A stretch of 64,000 nucleotides of DNA from Ananas comosus (taxonomy: Eukaryota; Streptophyta; Magnoliopsida; Poales; Bromeliaceae). A program made the translations under genes and the position numbers. Below, piece after piece: positions 45,799-59,400 of the stretch; position 1 is the stretch's first letter; every line of letters begins with the position of its first letter. Where the stretch lies: positions 855,514 to 919,513 of the forward strand of contig NC_033639.1 of the NCBI RefSeq assembly GCF_001540865.1. The letters run 5' to 3'. Below the pieces are notes generated by a model. It made no database searches and was not told the origin of the DNA. It worked only from the letters and a program-made list of their open reading frames with translations.

Positions 45799-47300
45799 CT
45801 TCATCAACTTATAACCTCTGTGATATCTCCTTAATCTTTGATTTTTTAGAATTTAGTAAGATTAGTCAAAAAAATAAAAAAATTTATCAAATTTATTAAT
45901 AATCTTATCAAACTTAATAACTTCAATTATTTTTTAGTAAATAAAATTATTTTTGTTTGTTAAACAATTAGAGGTTAAGTAAGTGTCAATAACAAAAAAA
46001 TTGGGATACTTTCATGAAATCGTCATTTCATTAACATAACTAGTGTTTTATAATCTTTTGATCTAGGTATGAAGTTTATAAAAGTCGATAGTAGGGACAT
46101 TTGTGATAAATTCATATTATCTAAAAGGCATTTATGTGATATTTTAGAATTTGAATGATTATCTGTGAAATTTTAAAACTTTAGAGCGATATGTTTAAAA
46201 TTACCTCTAAAATGTAAAGTTAAAGGACCAAACGAAACAGGCCAATTAGTTGAGGGGTTTACATACATTTTTTTCATTAATTTATCTATCCAAAAGATGT
46301 GTGATCTACCTACTCTCAACTAGTACACATGAATTATTGAATAACCACTAACTTATATATAAAATATAATATTAGTAAATTTATAGAACTAATTTGGAGT
46401 AAAAGTTATTTATTATGACACTTATTTTCTCACCCTCCTTTTTGAGTTTTTAAGTTTATACCGAATAATTTGTTACTATTCTTCTGTCCCCCAAATAGGA
46501 CCGGCAATTCAGTTTGTTATTCACGAGTAAGCTCGTGTTCAGTTTGAAATGAGCTCGAGACCGGTCGATTGTTTAATAAATGAGCCGAAGATGAGCCGAA
46601 TCTCTCTTGTGTTTTGCTCGCTATAGTTTGAATATATATTATAAATTTCTACTATGAATTTTAGGCTAAGCCAAAGGTAAAGAAATTCATATTTTATAAA
46701 TTTTAATAATTAGATTAAAATTTGAGTTTTCTTTCAATTTTTTTATGTAATAGTTTGGCTGACAATTTAACTTGCTTGTTGTCCGCGAGCCAGCTCGTAT
46801 TAGGCCCGTTAATAAACAAGTTAAACACGAGTTGAATTTTTCAACTCGATATTTTAACAAGTTAGCTCGTGTTCGACTCGTTTAATAAACGCGCGAGCGC
46901 ATGCCGGCTCCAGCTCGTTTTTGTTGGACTCGGTGATAACCCTAATCCGGACTGGGCACCGGATGTCGGATATTTCGGACATCTCTACTTACTGCAAATG
47001 CCTGTGCGATAAGTGCTGCGTTTTGATTGGTGCGGTTCAGGGCTTACGTGGTGGACCTTGTCCATCCTATAAAAATCACAAGACCTTCACCTCAAAGGAA
47101 ATAGAGTGTGCCATTTTTAACGTGACCCTCCCCAAATTCCTGCAAAGAAAAAGCCCAAGCACCTCATTCTTTTCTCATGATTCACTAAACCCTCCCTAAA
47201 TTATGGGAGACAAATTATTGCCCGCACCCGGTCTATCGCTCCATCTCATACACCGTACTCAATATTTCATGATTAATATCTTAAAATTAAAATTAATCCC
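45799..47300. other. Intergenic DNA with a dispersed repeat and a promoter-like stretch
   Basis: 46500-46930 is a dispersed repeat with many AGCTCGT/ACGAGC words, like 37330-37560. 47000-47200 is less AT-rich, contains CCTATAAAAATC (a possible TATA box at 47068) and ends in ATGGGAGACAAATTATTG at 47203. The short open frame there has no known family, so it may be a detached promoter fragment. Confidence 0.35.
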
Positions 47301-47309
47301 ACATATATA

Positions 47310-47785
47310 AAGGATAATATCTAATATATCCCTCAAAACTTTTAAAATATCTGATATACCCTTACTTTTTTTTTGTTTCAAATATACCCCGGCATATTCA
47401 TCCATTATTCAAAAATAACCCGCTGTTTTTACCAGTTAAGTTATCTTGGGTTAAAGCTAGGTTAAATTTCTGCCTGAGTTAAAAAGGAGTCAAAATATCT
47501 CTTTTGCCCCTAACTCAAAAGCAAATAAAAAAATTGGTGACTGTAAAAGAATATATTTGGAAAAGGTAAAAAGTCAAAATACGTTTTTACCCTTAACTCA
47601 GGGTAAATAAAAAAATTTGATGATGATAGAAGGGTATATTTGAAAGGGTAAAATAGTAATTTTACAGAGATAATAGTTGTTCTTAACACTTCAGTAACAG
47701 AATTTAACGTTAGGGGTATATTTAAAATAGCTTGGAACCTTAAAAAGAGTATTTTTAATATCAGCTTTCTAAGAGGGGTTAATCA
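47310..47785. mobile_element. Degenerate inverted-repeat element
   Basis: ATAATATCTAATATATCCC near 47319 pairs loosely with GAGTATTTTTAATATCAGC near 47746. AAATATACCCC and GGGGTATATTTAAAA follow inside. Similar in plan to the Mutator-type MITEs; no clear target duplication. Confidence 0.4.
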
Positions 47786-48011
47786 GAAAATCGAAAACTT
47801 TACAAGAGTACATAAGCAATTGCAAGATATAATATACAATATTTAGGAAACACTATTAAAAAAAAAAACAAACAAACAGGGACTACATGTAAAAGATCAT
47901 ACATTTAAAAATATATTATTTAGGAATCAAGTAGTCAGGAGAAAAAGAAATATGTGGCAATTTTAAATTTATTGGACTTTTATATGTAATGGAACAAATT
48001 TAATTAAATTG

Positions 48012-48318
48012 GAAAAACTTTAATTTGGCCCCCTGTGGTTTAGCAGATTTTCAGTTTGGTACCTCGTAGATTAAACTATCTGGCTTTGCGTTATTACGTG
48101 GTTTCACTTTTATCTCACATATATGCAAAATATAGTTTTATAAGTTGTCATCTTGTGATTTATAAAATATATTAATTTACTACTGTGGTTTATATATATT
48201 TAACGATGAGATAAAAATAAAACGACAGGATAGCAAAGTGAGACAGTTCAAATCACAGGATACCAAATTGAAAATGCGCCAACCTACAGGAGAGCAAATT
48301 GAAGTTTGTTCTAAAAAA
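48012..48318. mobile_element. Inverted-repeat MITE of the 9455 type
   Basis: AAAACTTTAATTTGGCCCCC near 48013 is mirrored by GAGAGCAAATTGAAGTTTG near 48290. CCTGTGGTTTAGC and CAGTTTGGTACC have complements in the right arm. The wording resembles the 9455-9806 element. Confidence 0.55.
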
Positions 48319-49844
48319 TTATACTTAATTTTGAGCTTCTATAATAAGGGTTCTCCAACACAGTTATTCTAATTATAAATAATAAGATCTAGTCATACAC
48401 TACCAACTTGCCATAAAATGCATGATTTTTTATTTTAAATATATAGTGGCACCTTTACAAGTTAAAATTATAATATTGCTTATGATTGGAGCTCCATAAC
48501 TTTGGTGTCACCATAGGATTGGCTTGGTACAAATAGCGCAATGAAATTAGCTTATTATATATTTCATGCACATATCATTATAATTAGAAATTTACAATTT
48601 TTGATGACAAATATCCTGCTTATTTCTAAACATAATATTACGATATGCATATCATAATGAATCGGGTAAGATATATTTTCTGCAATTTTATCTATCAAAA
48701 AATAGAAAAACATATCTTTACATAATTTTGCTCAAACCCCATTTTACCTAATAATCTTTAGGTGCTCCTCAATACAGATGGACACTAAATGGGATTGATT
48801 GGGTACTAGATCTAACTTGTAATACCAGTTACATTAAAACGTTCTCGATTTTTCTAGTATGGTGATTACTAGTCCACTACTGATTAGAGCAGTTGGTTAG
48901 CAGTTGGTTGATACACTTGCCCCAGATAATCGATCTAGATCAAGGATCGAAACCACTTTTGAGCCGGAAGTGTCCATAGGATCTATAAATCTAGATCGAG
49001 AATTGAATTTCGCATTGGGCCATTTAGTTTGACATAAGTATAAATACAGTGCAGTTGGAGGAATATACAGTTAAAAATACAACAATTATAATTACATATA
49101 TCTTATTTGGTTTGATGTGGTGAAAAGCGTTGCAACTATAAATACTTTATTTAGTTGCATACGGTTGAAAAATGTATTTACGAATTTTTATCATTTTACA
49201 CATAGGATAGTGAGATTAACCCCTATGTAAGAAATAATTTTTTTTTTGTAAGAAAATTATTAGGGAGGTAAGTTTACCTTTAAATTTATTCTCTCCAAGT
49301 GCTGCAGTTGAAGCTCCACGTGCAGTTATAACCATAGTTAGTTAATTCGGATTCGGAAAAAATTCGGTATGGATATAATACACATAAAATTCGTTTTTTA
49401 ATTTTTAAATTCGTTGAAAAATTCGGCTTAAAAAACGAATTTGGTATAAAATATAAAATATAAAATATAAAATATAAGACAATTTATATTTAAAAATAAA
49501 ATTTATAAGTTTTTTTATTCATATTTTCAATAATTCGGCAATAATTCGCGAATAATTTGGCTGGCCAAAAAATTTGCGAGTAATTCTCTTTCTTTGGAAA
49601 AAATTTGTAAACGGACTGTTTAATTCGAATTTTCAATAATTCGCGAATAATTTGCAAATTTACTAACTAGGGTTATAACTATAACTGTTAAATTCTATAA
49701 GTACAACACCAAATTTGAATCTACATACAGCTATAATCATAGTGTAATTACAAGTACGTGCAACCAAACAGCGCCTTTGAGAGGAAAGTATAAGTGCCTG
49801 CACTTTGCAGCCTACAAGAACAAAAAAAAAAAAAAAGAAGGATT
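48319..49844. other. AT-rich intergenic DNA, no gene seen
   Basis: Holds a degenerate repeat with CTGCAGTTG words (49030-49775) that ends GCAACCAAACAGCGCC, like 8810-9000, plus an ATAAAATATA short tandem run near 49445. Confidence 0.4.
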
Positions 49845-49849
49845 AATTC

Positions 49850-50230
49850 ATACAGGTCCCTACAAATATAGTGAATGTCAAATATATTCATACAAAGTTC
49901 AACTTTTATACGTTGTCACTGCAAAAGTCCTAATATTTTTAAATATGTTCCTGCCGTTAGAATCCGTTAGAAAAATTCGATTAACCATAGGCTAAATACT
50001 TAACCATGATTAGTTTTTACCATTTTTACCCCTCTCATATTATGCTATTATGGCTTTTGGAGGGACATATTTGTGATGGTAAAATTTTGAAAATATAAAC
50101 AATTCTCTAACGATTCTCTAGCGGTAACAAATAAGAGGGACATATTTGAAAATATCAGAACTTTTACAGGGACAATAAATGAAAGTTGAACTTTACAGAG
50201 ATATATTTGTTATTCACTATATTTGCTGGG
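49850..50230. mobile_element. Fold-back element, second member of the 9055 family
   Basis: TCATACAGGTCCCTACAAAT (49850) is mirrored by ATTTGCTGGGACCCGTATGA near 50221-50240. Inside, TTGTCACTGCAAAAGTCC pairs with AACTTTTACAGGGACAATA. It ends about 260 bases before the ZTP29 start codon. Confidence 0.6.
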
Positions 50231-50456
50231 ACCCGTATGAAAGTTGGGACCCGTATGAAAGTTGAACTTTATAGAGATATACGGACAAAAAGGTGTGGTG
50301 CAAGGTGCACCGGGTGCATGCAATAGCTTCTTAACACATGACTCTTCCCTTGTTTCTCCCAAATGAACCCCTCTCTCTCTCTCTCTCTCTGTCTAAAATT
50401 CTCCTCAATAAAAACCCTCCTCTCCTTGGAGTTGAGGAGGAGGAGGCTCTTCTTCT

Positions 50457-50487
<31 letters not shown>

Positions 50488-50495
50488 GGTCATCA

Positions 50496-53400
50496 ATGGA
50501 CTCCTCCTCCTCCTCCTCCCAAGTCCTCGTCGCGCTCGCGCTCTCCCTCGTTGGCGGCTTAAGCACTTCCATAGGTATCGCCATCTCCGTATTTGCATCC
50601 AGCTCATACTAGCAATTAGTAAAGAGTTTCTTGTCGCATGATCTTTTCCTGCGATTGTGGATGGGGGGTGTGTTTTGGAGAATTTGGGTTCTGGGTTTTC
50701 GATTTCGCGACCATATACGGTTTGTGGACCGGATTGCCATGCGTTTCCGTTCTCAATTCGATGTAAATGTGCAGTTTTTTTTTTCCTTAGTTACTGTACT
50801 TGCGTAGGGTTTTGATTGTGGGTGTAGTGTTGTTCGATGAAATGTCCATTAGGAGAAGTGCTGTGTTAAACCTTGGTTTGGGAATGCGGTGTCGAAGCAC
50901 GCTTGCTTTCATGCTATTAAGGGCCCCCGGAAAATTTGAAAGTGCTTTGGAGTTTTCGTCCTCCGATGCAAGAAAATGGCGGGGGAAACTGCAATAGGGA
51001 AGTGTTGCGGTAGCGGAGCTTTAAAAGTTTCTCTTGAATTTTCCTAAACTAAGCCTAAGTGCCTATTTGGCCTTGCTACTGCTTCTGCTTTCGATAGCAG
51101 TCACCTCTAGTAAAGTGTTTGGCAAATAGAAAAGTTTGGTACTTCTGTTGTAGTGGGAATTAGAAATAAGATTTTCAGCCCCAAAAGTATGCTCCAATTT
51201 GGTCCTTATTACTTCTGCTGTGGAGAGAATTTTTTTATAGGGATCTAATATAATGCTTCTTCTGAAAGCACTGCTCAAATAATCACTTGATCCAATGGCA
51301 CTATGTCCTACGGCAGAGCCATATAGTCCCTACAGTATTCTCTCAATTCCAATCGAATGCAACTGGGTCTAGTATAGTATGAATTGGCGATCAGAACCTA
51401 ATAGCTCGTTTTTTTTTTTTGGCAAGATCTGTAGCCCCAAATTGGAGCTTTTGCATTTGGGTCTAAGAATTTCATTGCAGCTTTTTGGTTGTTAAATGGC
51501 ATATTTAATATTTTTGAGGATTGATACTCGGGGCCCCTAAAAACCCCAACTGGGACACGATCCAATGACCTTTCTCGCTCTGTCACGCCTTACCGGGAAG
51601 AAGCCTATGTGCTGGCCTTGTTTGACGCAGACACTGTACTTGTAGGAATCGCACTTTATGTTTAAGTGCATATAAGAAGATGAAATTGGCTATGGTTATG
51701 AAAATTTGAAATGATTGAGGGAACACTATGACAAACTTCAAAATTATGCTACATCGGTTTACATGATGATGTCAAGTATGCATCATATGATATTGATTGT
51801 TTCATTGTTCAGAATTGACCACAAGAAGTCGGTGTCCTTTATTGTTGATCTTATTGCTACCCATGTAATCAAGTTAAAGGCCTCGTCATTTATTAATATC
51901 TTCACAATTGTTACATCTAAGAGAACAGAGTAGATTATGATATAATGAGGTTGGCTCTTCCACGAACAATATTGTAGCTGACCTTAAATCACCTTTCTTG
52001 AGAAACAAATTGATCCTCAACCAATCCAAAGCTCGCAAGCCATATATGTCACTTGATGTTGCTAGGAAGATTAGCTAAGCAACTAGCCACCTTACCTCGG
52101 TGAGGCCCTCTCTGACAAAAATGTTTATGTTAAGCTCAACCATTTTCATTGTATTTCATTGACTTACTACTCTATCATTTCTATTGTCATCTAAATCTAG
52201 TTTGTTTGCATTCATTCAAGTAATCTTGTAGGATAATTAAATATATTGGGAGAAGATATTAATATCTCACGTTTACATGCTATAGGTGCATTGTTTGTGG
52301 TTCTAAATCATGCTCCTAACCTTAAGATGCTTGGGCTTCTACAGGTGATCTTCTTGTTTTCTCTCATTTCATCAGGTCACTATCTCTTTCAATGCCTTCT
52401 TTCTAATGGCCCAAGCTCTTTAATTGATTCCTGTATCCCTCTTTTCAGGGTTTTGCTGCTGGGCTTATGTTGTCCATTTCTTTTTTAGACTTGGCTCATA
52501 ATGCTCTCAATTCTATTGGTTTCTTAAAAGGGAACCTTTGGGTTAGTGTTATTGTACTTCTAATTAAACAGTGGCATCAATTTATTGCTTTTCTTTAGCT
52601 TAATGATTTCTTATTCATTAACCTTGTATTTTTCCTTGCAGTTCTTTGCTGGAGTTCTCTTCTTTGCTTTTACTGTAAATTTTATTCCAGAGCCAACCTT
52701 TATTGAACTGAAAGATGCAAGTAAAAAACAGGTCAGGATTTACTCTGTTCCTTAAAACATGCTGAAGTTCTTGTTTTATTCTCTCTGTGGAGTGTTGAAA
52801 ATCATTTTGTCATTCATTTTTGGCTTGACAAAAAGCAGAGTGATGATGATGGATCTGGTAAAGACCTGATGAAGAAACATCGTCGCCAAGTTCTGTTTAG
52901 TGGAATAATTACAGCAGTTGGTCAGTGCATTTTGAAAATATTTTCATTTTCTTCATATTTATGAAGAATATGTTATGTAGGTGGTAAGAAAAATGGTGAT
53001 GAGGATTTAATTCAAGCGGCCGTATTATTGTCTCTATTTGCAATTTGACTTTCTAAGACTAAGTTCCTACTCTAACTGTGAAATTGAAAACTGAAGTCGT
53101 TTCTATTGAATTTTTATGTTGTTTATAATAAGGTTTTAAGTGCCCGTCGGCACGGGCCGTATCCACCGTGCCGTACCGTGCCAACAAGATATCGGCACGA
53201 TACAGATCCCGTGCCGATGGCACAGCTCAAAACCCTCTATTCTTTAAATTAGAAGTAATTTTCTCAATAAAGTTCAAAAGATGTGATAAAAAGACATAAT
53301 AAATAGTTTGAATATTTTGTTGCTAAAGAAAATAAATATTTCATGCTATTATGTGTTGGCACACACGAATTTTTTTGACTGACATGCATCGGCATGGCTT

Positions 53401-56400
53401 GGCACGCACCGTGACGTACCGTGCCAGCAAGTTTCCGGCACGACCCCGTGTCACGGCACTTAAATCCTTGGTTTATAACCATGCAGATGTGATAATAATG
53501 TGGAAAACTATGAGAGCTTTTTTTTGCCATCAACTTGTTTTTGATATAACTTTGAAGATTAGGAGAAGGGATAGCTCAAAACAAGATTGAGTGGTGAATG
53601 AGGATTAGCTTGTTACTGCATGGATCGTGTAGTTATCTTTCTTTTTTTGCTACTTAACCATGATGGGCGTATTCATTGATACATAGTGTCACTACTCACT
53701 ATATGCTTTCTCCTTTATGTTGATTAATACATGTGCTTAAGTGCACTATCTATGTTATAAACTTGTTTTTCAGATTGTTTTTTGGCTTAACATCTCCCAT
53801 ACTAGAAAATAAGGGTTGCTTGGTATGCTAATATCCTTAGGCTTTGCTTAATGAATCATTAAAAATTTTTCAGGTTTAGTGCTAAAAATCCCAAACTAGA
53901 TCGTTTCATTATGTAAGTGGTTGTCACCTCTTAAGTGTATTATCATTTGTGTTCTTTTGAGCAACAATATTTCTCTTATTCAACTAGTTTTCCAAATTGC
54001 TGTAAGAGCAACTAATTAAAGTTTGGTAAGGAGAAATGTTGTAATAAGAAGTTACTTGATTCAAAACGAAGAGAGCACAAAGGAGATAGGAAGAGTCCTG
54101 ACGGAGTACAGAAGCAAGAAGAAAATGTAATTTAAACCTTTTATTGGCAAGTGATACTATGGATCAAGACAAAAGGATTTCTGTAGCACATAGCAATTAC
54201 CCTGTTCGAATATGTTTACATTTTGCATAAGCTCCTAATGTGATAAAGCATTTAATTGCGATCAGGAATTCATGATTCCATTGTTGGTTATGTCTGCGTA
54301 TGCCTCCCTGTAAATACATATACTCTTTCAACTTTTTGGTGTATTATAGTATGATTTGCTATTATGACATGGATGTTCCGACATGTCTTTCGTGGAAGAG
54401 ATTGTATGAATTTATTTAGTCATTGAGCTTAGATAATCTATATATAGTAAAACTATTTTTTGTTATTGGTACTAAAAGGTTTTTGGTTTCGTCTAATGAT
54501 GCTCTGTTCTTATCGCAAGTTGCAGGTATTAGTTTACACAACTTTCCTGAAGGCATGGCAGTATTTCTTGGATCAATAAAGGTACATGGTAATCTTATAG
54601 TGAGATATTTCGTACACTTAATAGTTGAACTTGCTTTTTGGTTAGTTAGTGCCTCTGGGCTTCAATAATTGATGGAAAATTTGTTGACAAATTCCTGCAA
54701 TCAAAGGCAACATAATTTGATGGATATTGTGGTACTAAAGACAACCTGCCTTGCGGCTACATGTATATCTGTAGTAATTATCTAAAAACATCAAGCATAA
54801 CTGTATATCCCATATGGAAATACCAGGATAACTGTATATCCCATATGGAAATACCAGGATAAGGAGTTTTGGCCTTGATAAGAGAACTCACCCAAAGTGG
54901 ATTTACAAAGTAGTCTTGGTCTCTAAGGTACAGTTTGGTTGGAGGCATGGTTTGAAGTGCCGCCCCGTGCTGCCGTACGGCACGGGGCGGGGGTCTCGCA
55001 CTCTTGCGCGATACCCGCGAGGGTACTGCGGCACGGAACCGTGCTGTGGGTATTTTTTTTTTTTGGTTCTATTCGGTACTTGAAGCATCNTGGTTTTTTT
55101 TTTTTTTTTTTTGGTTCTGTTGGGTACCCGAAGCATCCAGGTCCCAAACTCCCCCCGTCCCCATCCTCGTCTTCTTGGACTTTTGCATCGGGAAGCGTAC
55201 CACGTGTCAGCACGGAAGCATACCTGTGCCGTATCGTGCTAGGCAAACAACAGCATGCCTCCATGCCACGACACTTTAAACCTTGGTTGGAGGATTATTG
55301 TCCTTGGGAGGGGAATAAATTGAACACATGAGAACTATAATTCAGTGTCTTATTCTCTTTTTCTTTTGTTTGGGAATAGTGGCGTAATATGGAAATGTGG
55401 GCTGTCCATGTGATAGCACAATTCCATCTTCCTCGATGGATTTGCTATCCTCAAGGATAGGGCATTGCCAATCAGGATACTTGAAATTCACAATTCTATC
55501 CTGGAACATCTCAGCTCCTTAGGGTATGGTTGTTTAACTGAAAGTTGGAAGGGAGTGAAGTTGTTTTCGGCCGTAAATGCCCACTTCCGTTTTTGGTTTG
55601 TCGAAAATTAAATCTGCTCGTAACTCTACTTTCCCAAAGTGTTGTAATTGACTTCACCATAGGTGGTGGTGAATTCTTGTTATGGGGGAGAAAGAAATAT
55701 ATAAAAAAAACTGCTATAACTATTTTTCACCGTTTCATGTGCTAGTATGAAAATTTTCAGTAACACATACAAAAAGTGGGATAACTATAGTTCCAAAGCC
55801 ATTGACTTTCTACTAACCAAACAGCAGTATAAAAATAATTTTATCTAAACTTTAGTTCAACTAAAAGTCATTTTCAACCTGAAATTTAGTTACCAGCAAA
55901 CAAACAAGCTTTAATGTGCTTAGATTTTTTTCTTTTATGTTACTGTTCTTTTCATGGTTTGGTACTTGCCATCGGTTATTAAGAACTTTGTTGTTATTTA
56001 CTGATTGGCTGTAAGGTGTCATGTAGATAAAATGTGCTCTCTCAAGCTGTAGGGACATGTCCACTTCGTATGAAATTTTGCATCTACTAAAATTTGTCTA
56101 AAGATTTTGCGATAACTTTGGTTACGTGAACTTTTGGAAAGCTTACTGTTCTGTTCTGCATAAATTAGGGACTTCGTGTTGGCCTTAACTTGGCTCTTGC
56201 TATTGCCCTACACAATATTCCAGAGGTAAATATTCAGTTCAGAACTCTTATATATTTTTATTGCATGTGAAGTAGGATTGAATTGTTTAATAATACCATC
56301 GTCCTTGTTTGATTGGAATGATCTTCTGCTCTATGTAGTTCATAAATTTGTCTGCTAATATGCGCTCAAAGGTTTATTGTATAAGCACTTTCCTATAGTT

Positions 56401-59400
56401 TGGTGTTGACAAATTTAAGCACAAAAGGAAATAATTACTGAGTTAAATGTGAAGTTGCTATTTGATTTAATTATTACAATCAACATGATAAAATAAGAAA
56501 GCCTTAATGTAGAAGGACAGAAAGAACCACTCAGTGTATCATCAAGCACTTTTCACATGTAAAAAATGCCGCATCATTTGAAGAACCATAGAATAAAATT
56601 AGAGGTGCTAAGCAACTTTAAGGAGGAGGTGCATGTTGGAGATTAAACAAATTCTAAATGCTTCTCGATAAGAGTTTAGAAGAAATCTAGTACATGCTAT
56701 GGATATGCATAAGTTTATTTATTTAAATACTCAGCCTTTTGCTTGTAATGTTCAAGATGGATTTTTAATGGAAAGGAACTATTGATCCTTGCGCCTTCTA
56801 TCCTAGTACCTTTTCCTCTTATCTTTTTTGTCTCCATTCCTTACGCTGGTCTTCTATTTTCTTCCCTTTTTGCTGAAGATTTATATCTATTATAATTGTC
56901 GTATATATCCTATATTTGTCATTATTTTGCTAATGTTGGAACTACAGAAGGCTTCTCTTGCATGATTTACGAACTCCAATTAGCATCACATTTTATAGCT
57001 GATGGATCTTAACTACACTGATGGGCTTTTCCTTTATGTGAGGAGTTAATTTCTTATTTAATCCTTCATTTATCTTTACTAGAAAAACAACAATTGATGG
57101 GCAAAGTTTATTATTCTTGGTCTTGTCAGAAGCAGAAGCTTTGTAGGTGATCTACCGACATTAGCATTTGCTTTGGTTGAAGGAAAGCACATATTTCGAA
57201 GTTTTGCTTGTCTGTCTTTTTATCATAATGAACCAACCGTGTTATGCTTGTTTATTTAGACATCATAATCTCCTCCAGAAATTCAATATTCCCTTTGGAA
57301 AAATAGTTATATGTATCATTAGTTTTCGTTTTGCAGGGTGTTGCTGTAGCTCTTCCTGTTTATTTTGCCACAAACAGGTAAAGTTCTTGAACCATCTAAA
57401 TACTCATTGTTAGGAGAATTAAAAGTTAATAAGTAGCAATTGAGAACTATATTTACTTGTTACGTATTTTCTCTTATCTATTTTACAGATATATATACTT
57501 TAAGTTGTTTATTCCTATTAAGATTGTTGCTATTATTAGGCTCTAAACAATGCTGCTTCTCAACTGTGCTAGAGATGATCAAGATGTGGACATTACTTTA
57601 AATTGTTTTCTATATGTATGATACAGCAAATGGCAGGCATTCAAATTGGCGACTCTGTCAGGCTTTGCGGAGCCTCTAGGAGTTATTGTTGTAGGTGGGT
57701 ATATTCTTATTATATTTGCTGAAGCACCTAAGATTCACATGATTGGAACCATGAACTATCCTGTCTTCAATTATTTTTCATTTCTATATATAAACTCATA
57801 CATATTTCATTATTTGTAGAAATGAGGTTTCCCTCTGTATGCCTTTTTCTTCTTTTTTTGTACTTAAGTTTCTAGGTTTAGGTGAGTATTATATGACTTC
57901 AGCTATCTTTTGGTGCCATATTTTACCAAAGTTACTGGATGGTATTTCACATTTTTTTTTTAGCCTAATCAATTTGAATGGCTATTACCACGTTACAGAA
58001 GTGCGTAACCATTTCGACTTAATTTTTCAGTAGAATAATTCCCACCTAGCCTGCTTTTTATCATCTGAAAACAATCCCTACTATCCATGTGTTTCCTACT
58101 ATTGCATATAATAGTCGAACTTTGCGTAGCTTATGCATGGAAGAAAACTTTGAGTTACGGTGTAACTTGGATCTCTATGAGTGCATTTGGATCTGGAATT
58201 CTTGCCTTCTTTCTCCTGTATTATCCATTATCACAGAATGAGTGAAAACAATGTGAATTTTCCATGTGTTTTTAGATTATAGGAATAACTATAGTTGTTA
58301 CATAGATAACTAACAAAAACTATAATGAGATGGGGATAACTAGGAACGAAGTGAGGGATAGATCAATCCTGGGATTGCTGGAGCTACAATTCCTGGATTA
58401 TGCTAGAATTACCTGGTTTTGAACAAAACAGCTATTTCTAAGCTTTATTTATTTCTTTATTTATTTTAAAGAAATCTCGAAAACTTTGCTATATGTGGGA
58501 ATAATTTAAGTTATTTTCCTGTCATATCACACACTATAGAAACTTTAAAATGTTATCGTTCTTGAAATTTCATCTTTCTTCTTGGTTTACATTTCAATGG
58601 TTTCATCAACTTAACATTTTATAAGATTTTTAACATAAGAGGTACTCTATTTGCAGCTTTCCTGTTCCCAAGCAGTCTGAATCCCGAAATCCTTGAAGGC
58701 TTACTTGGATCAGGTTCATCGCTTAGTAAAATGACGGTCGTTAATTCCAACTCAAGTAATTAACTTGACCTCTCTTAGTTTGTTGCCTTCTCTTTTTGTG
58801 CAGTCGGTGGAGTGATGGCTTTTCTCACATTGCATGAGATGTTACCCCTTGCATTTGACTATGCTGGTCAGAAACAAGCTGTCAAAGCAGTCTTTGTTGG
58901 CATGGCTTTCATGTCTGCAAGGTTTGTTACAACACAACTTGAAAAATGTAGGATTATTTTATCCGTATCGTGGATTTCTTGTGGTCATATTCTACTTATA
59001 GTTTTAGGTGAACTGCACCATTGGTTGCTGAATGTACCACAGCTTCTCACGCAGACACATTCTTAGCTTTAGGGTAAATTGCACCATCACTGAACATACC
59101 ATGGAGTTTCATTCAGGTCACTGAATTTGAATTTGTTGCAATTGACTCGAACTTCCATTTCTATTTCAATTGGGTCACTTGGTCAACTTCCGCTTACATC
59201 CCTTATAGTAGGAATGACATTGATTTAGCTACTGTATCATCTCCAGGAGATGATGTAGCAATCCGCTGACGACGTATTGTTGATTCAGCTTCCATGTCAT
59301 TTCTTGAAGCTGATGTAACAGCTAGATCTTAGTGGTCTTAAGATGGCGTGGTGGTTGAATGAGCTACCACACTATCGCCATATCATCACTTGGAGAATGA

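Noticed and set aside
46921..47199. 92-codon plus-strand frame with several Cys
   Set aside because: Spans the edge of a dispersed repeat and a promoter-like stretch; Cys spacing fits no known finger.
50269..50607. Lysine/arginine-rich minus-strand frame
   Set aside because: Antisense to the CTT/TCC-rich leader and first exon of ZTP29.
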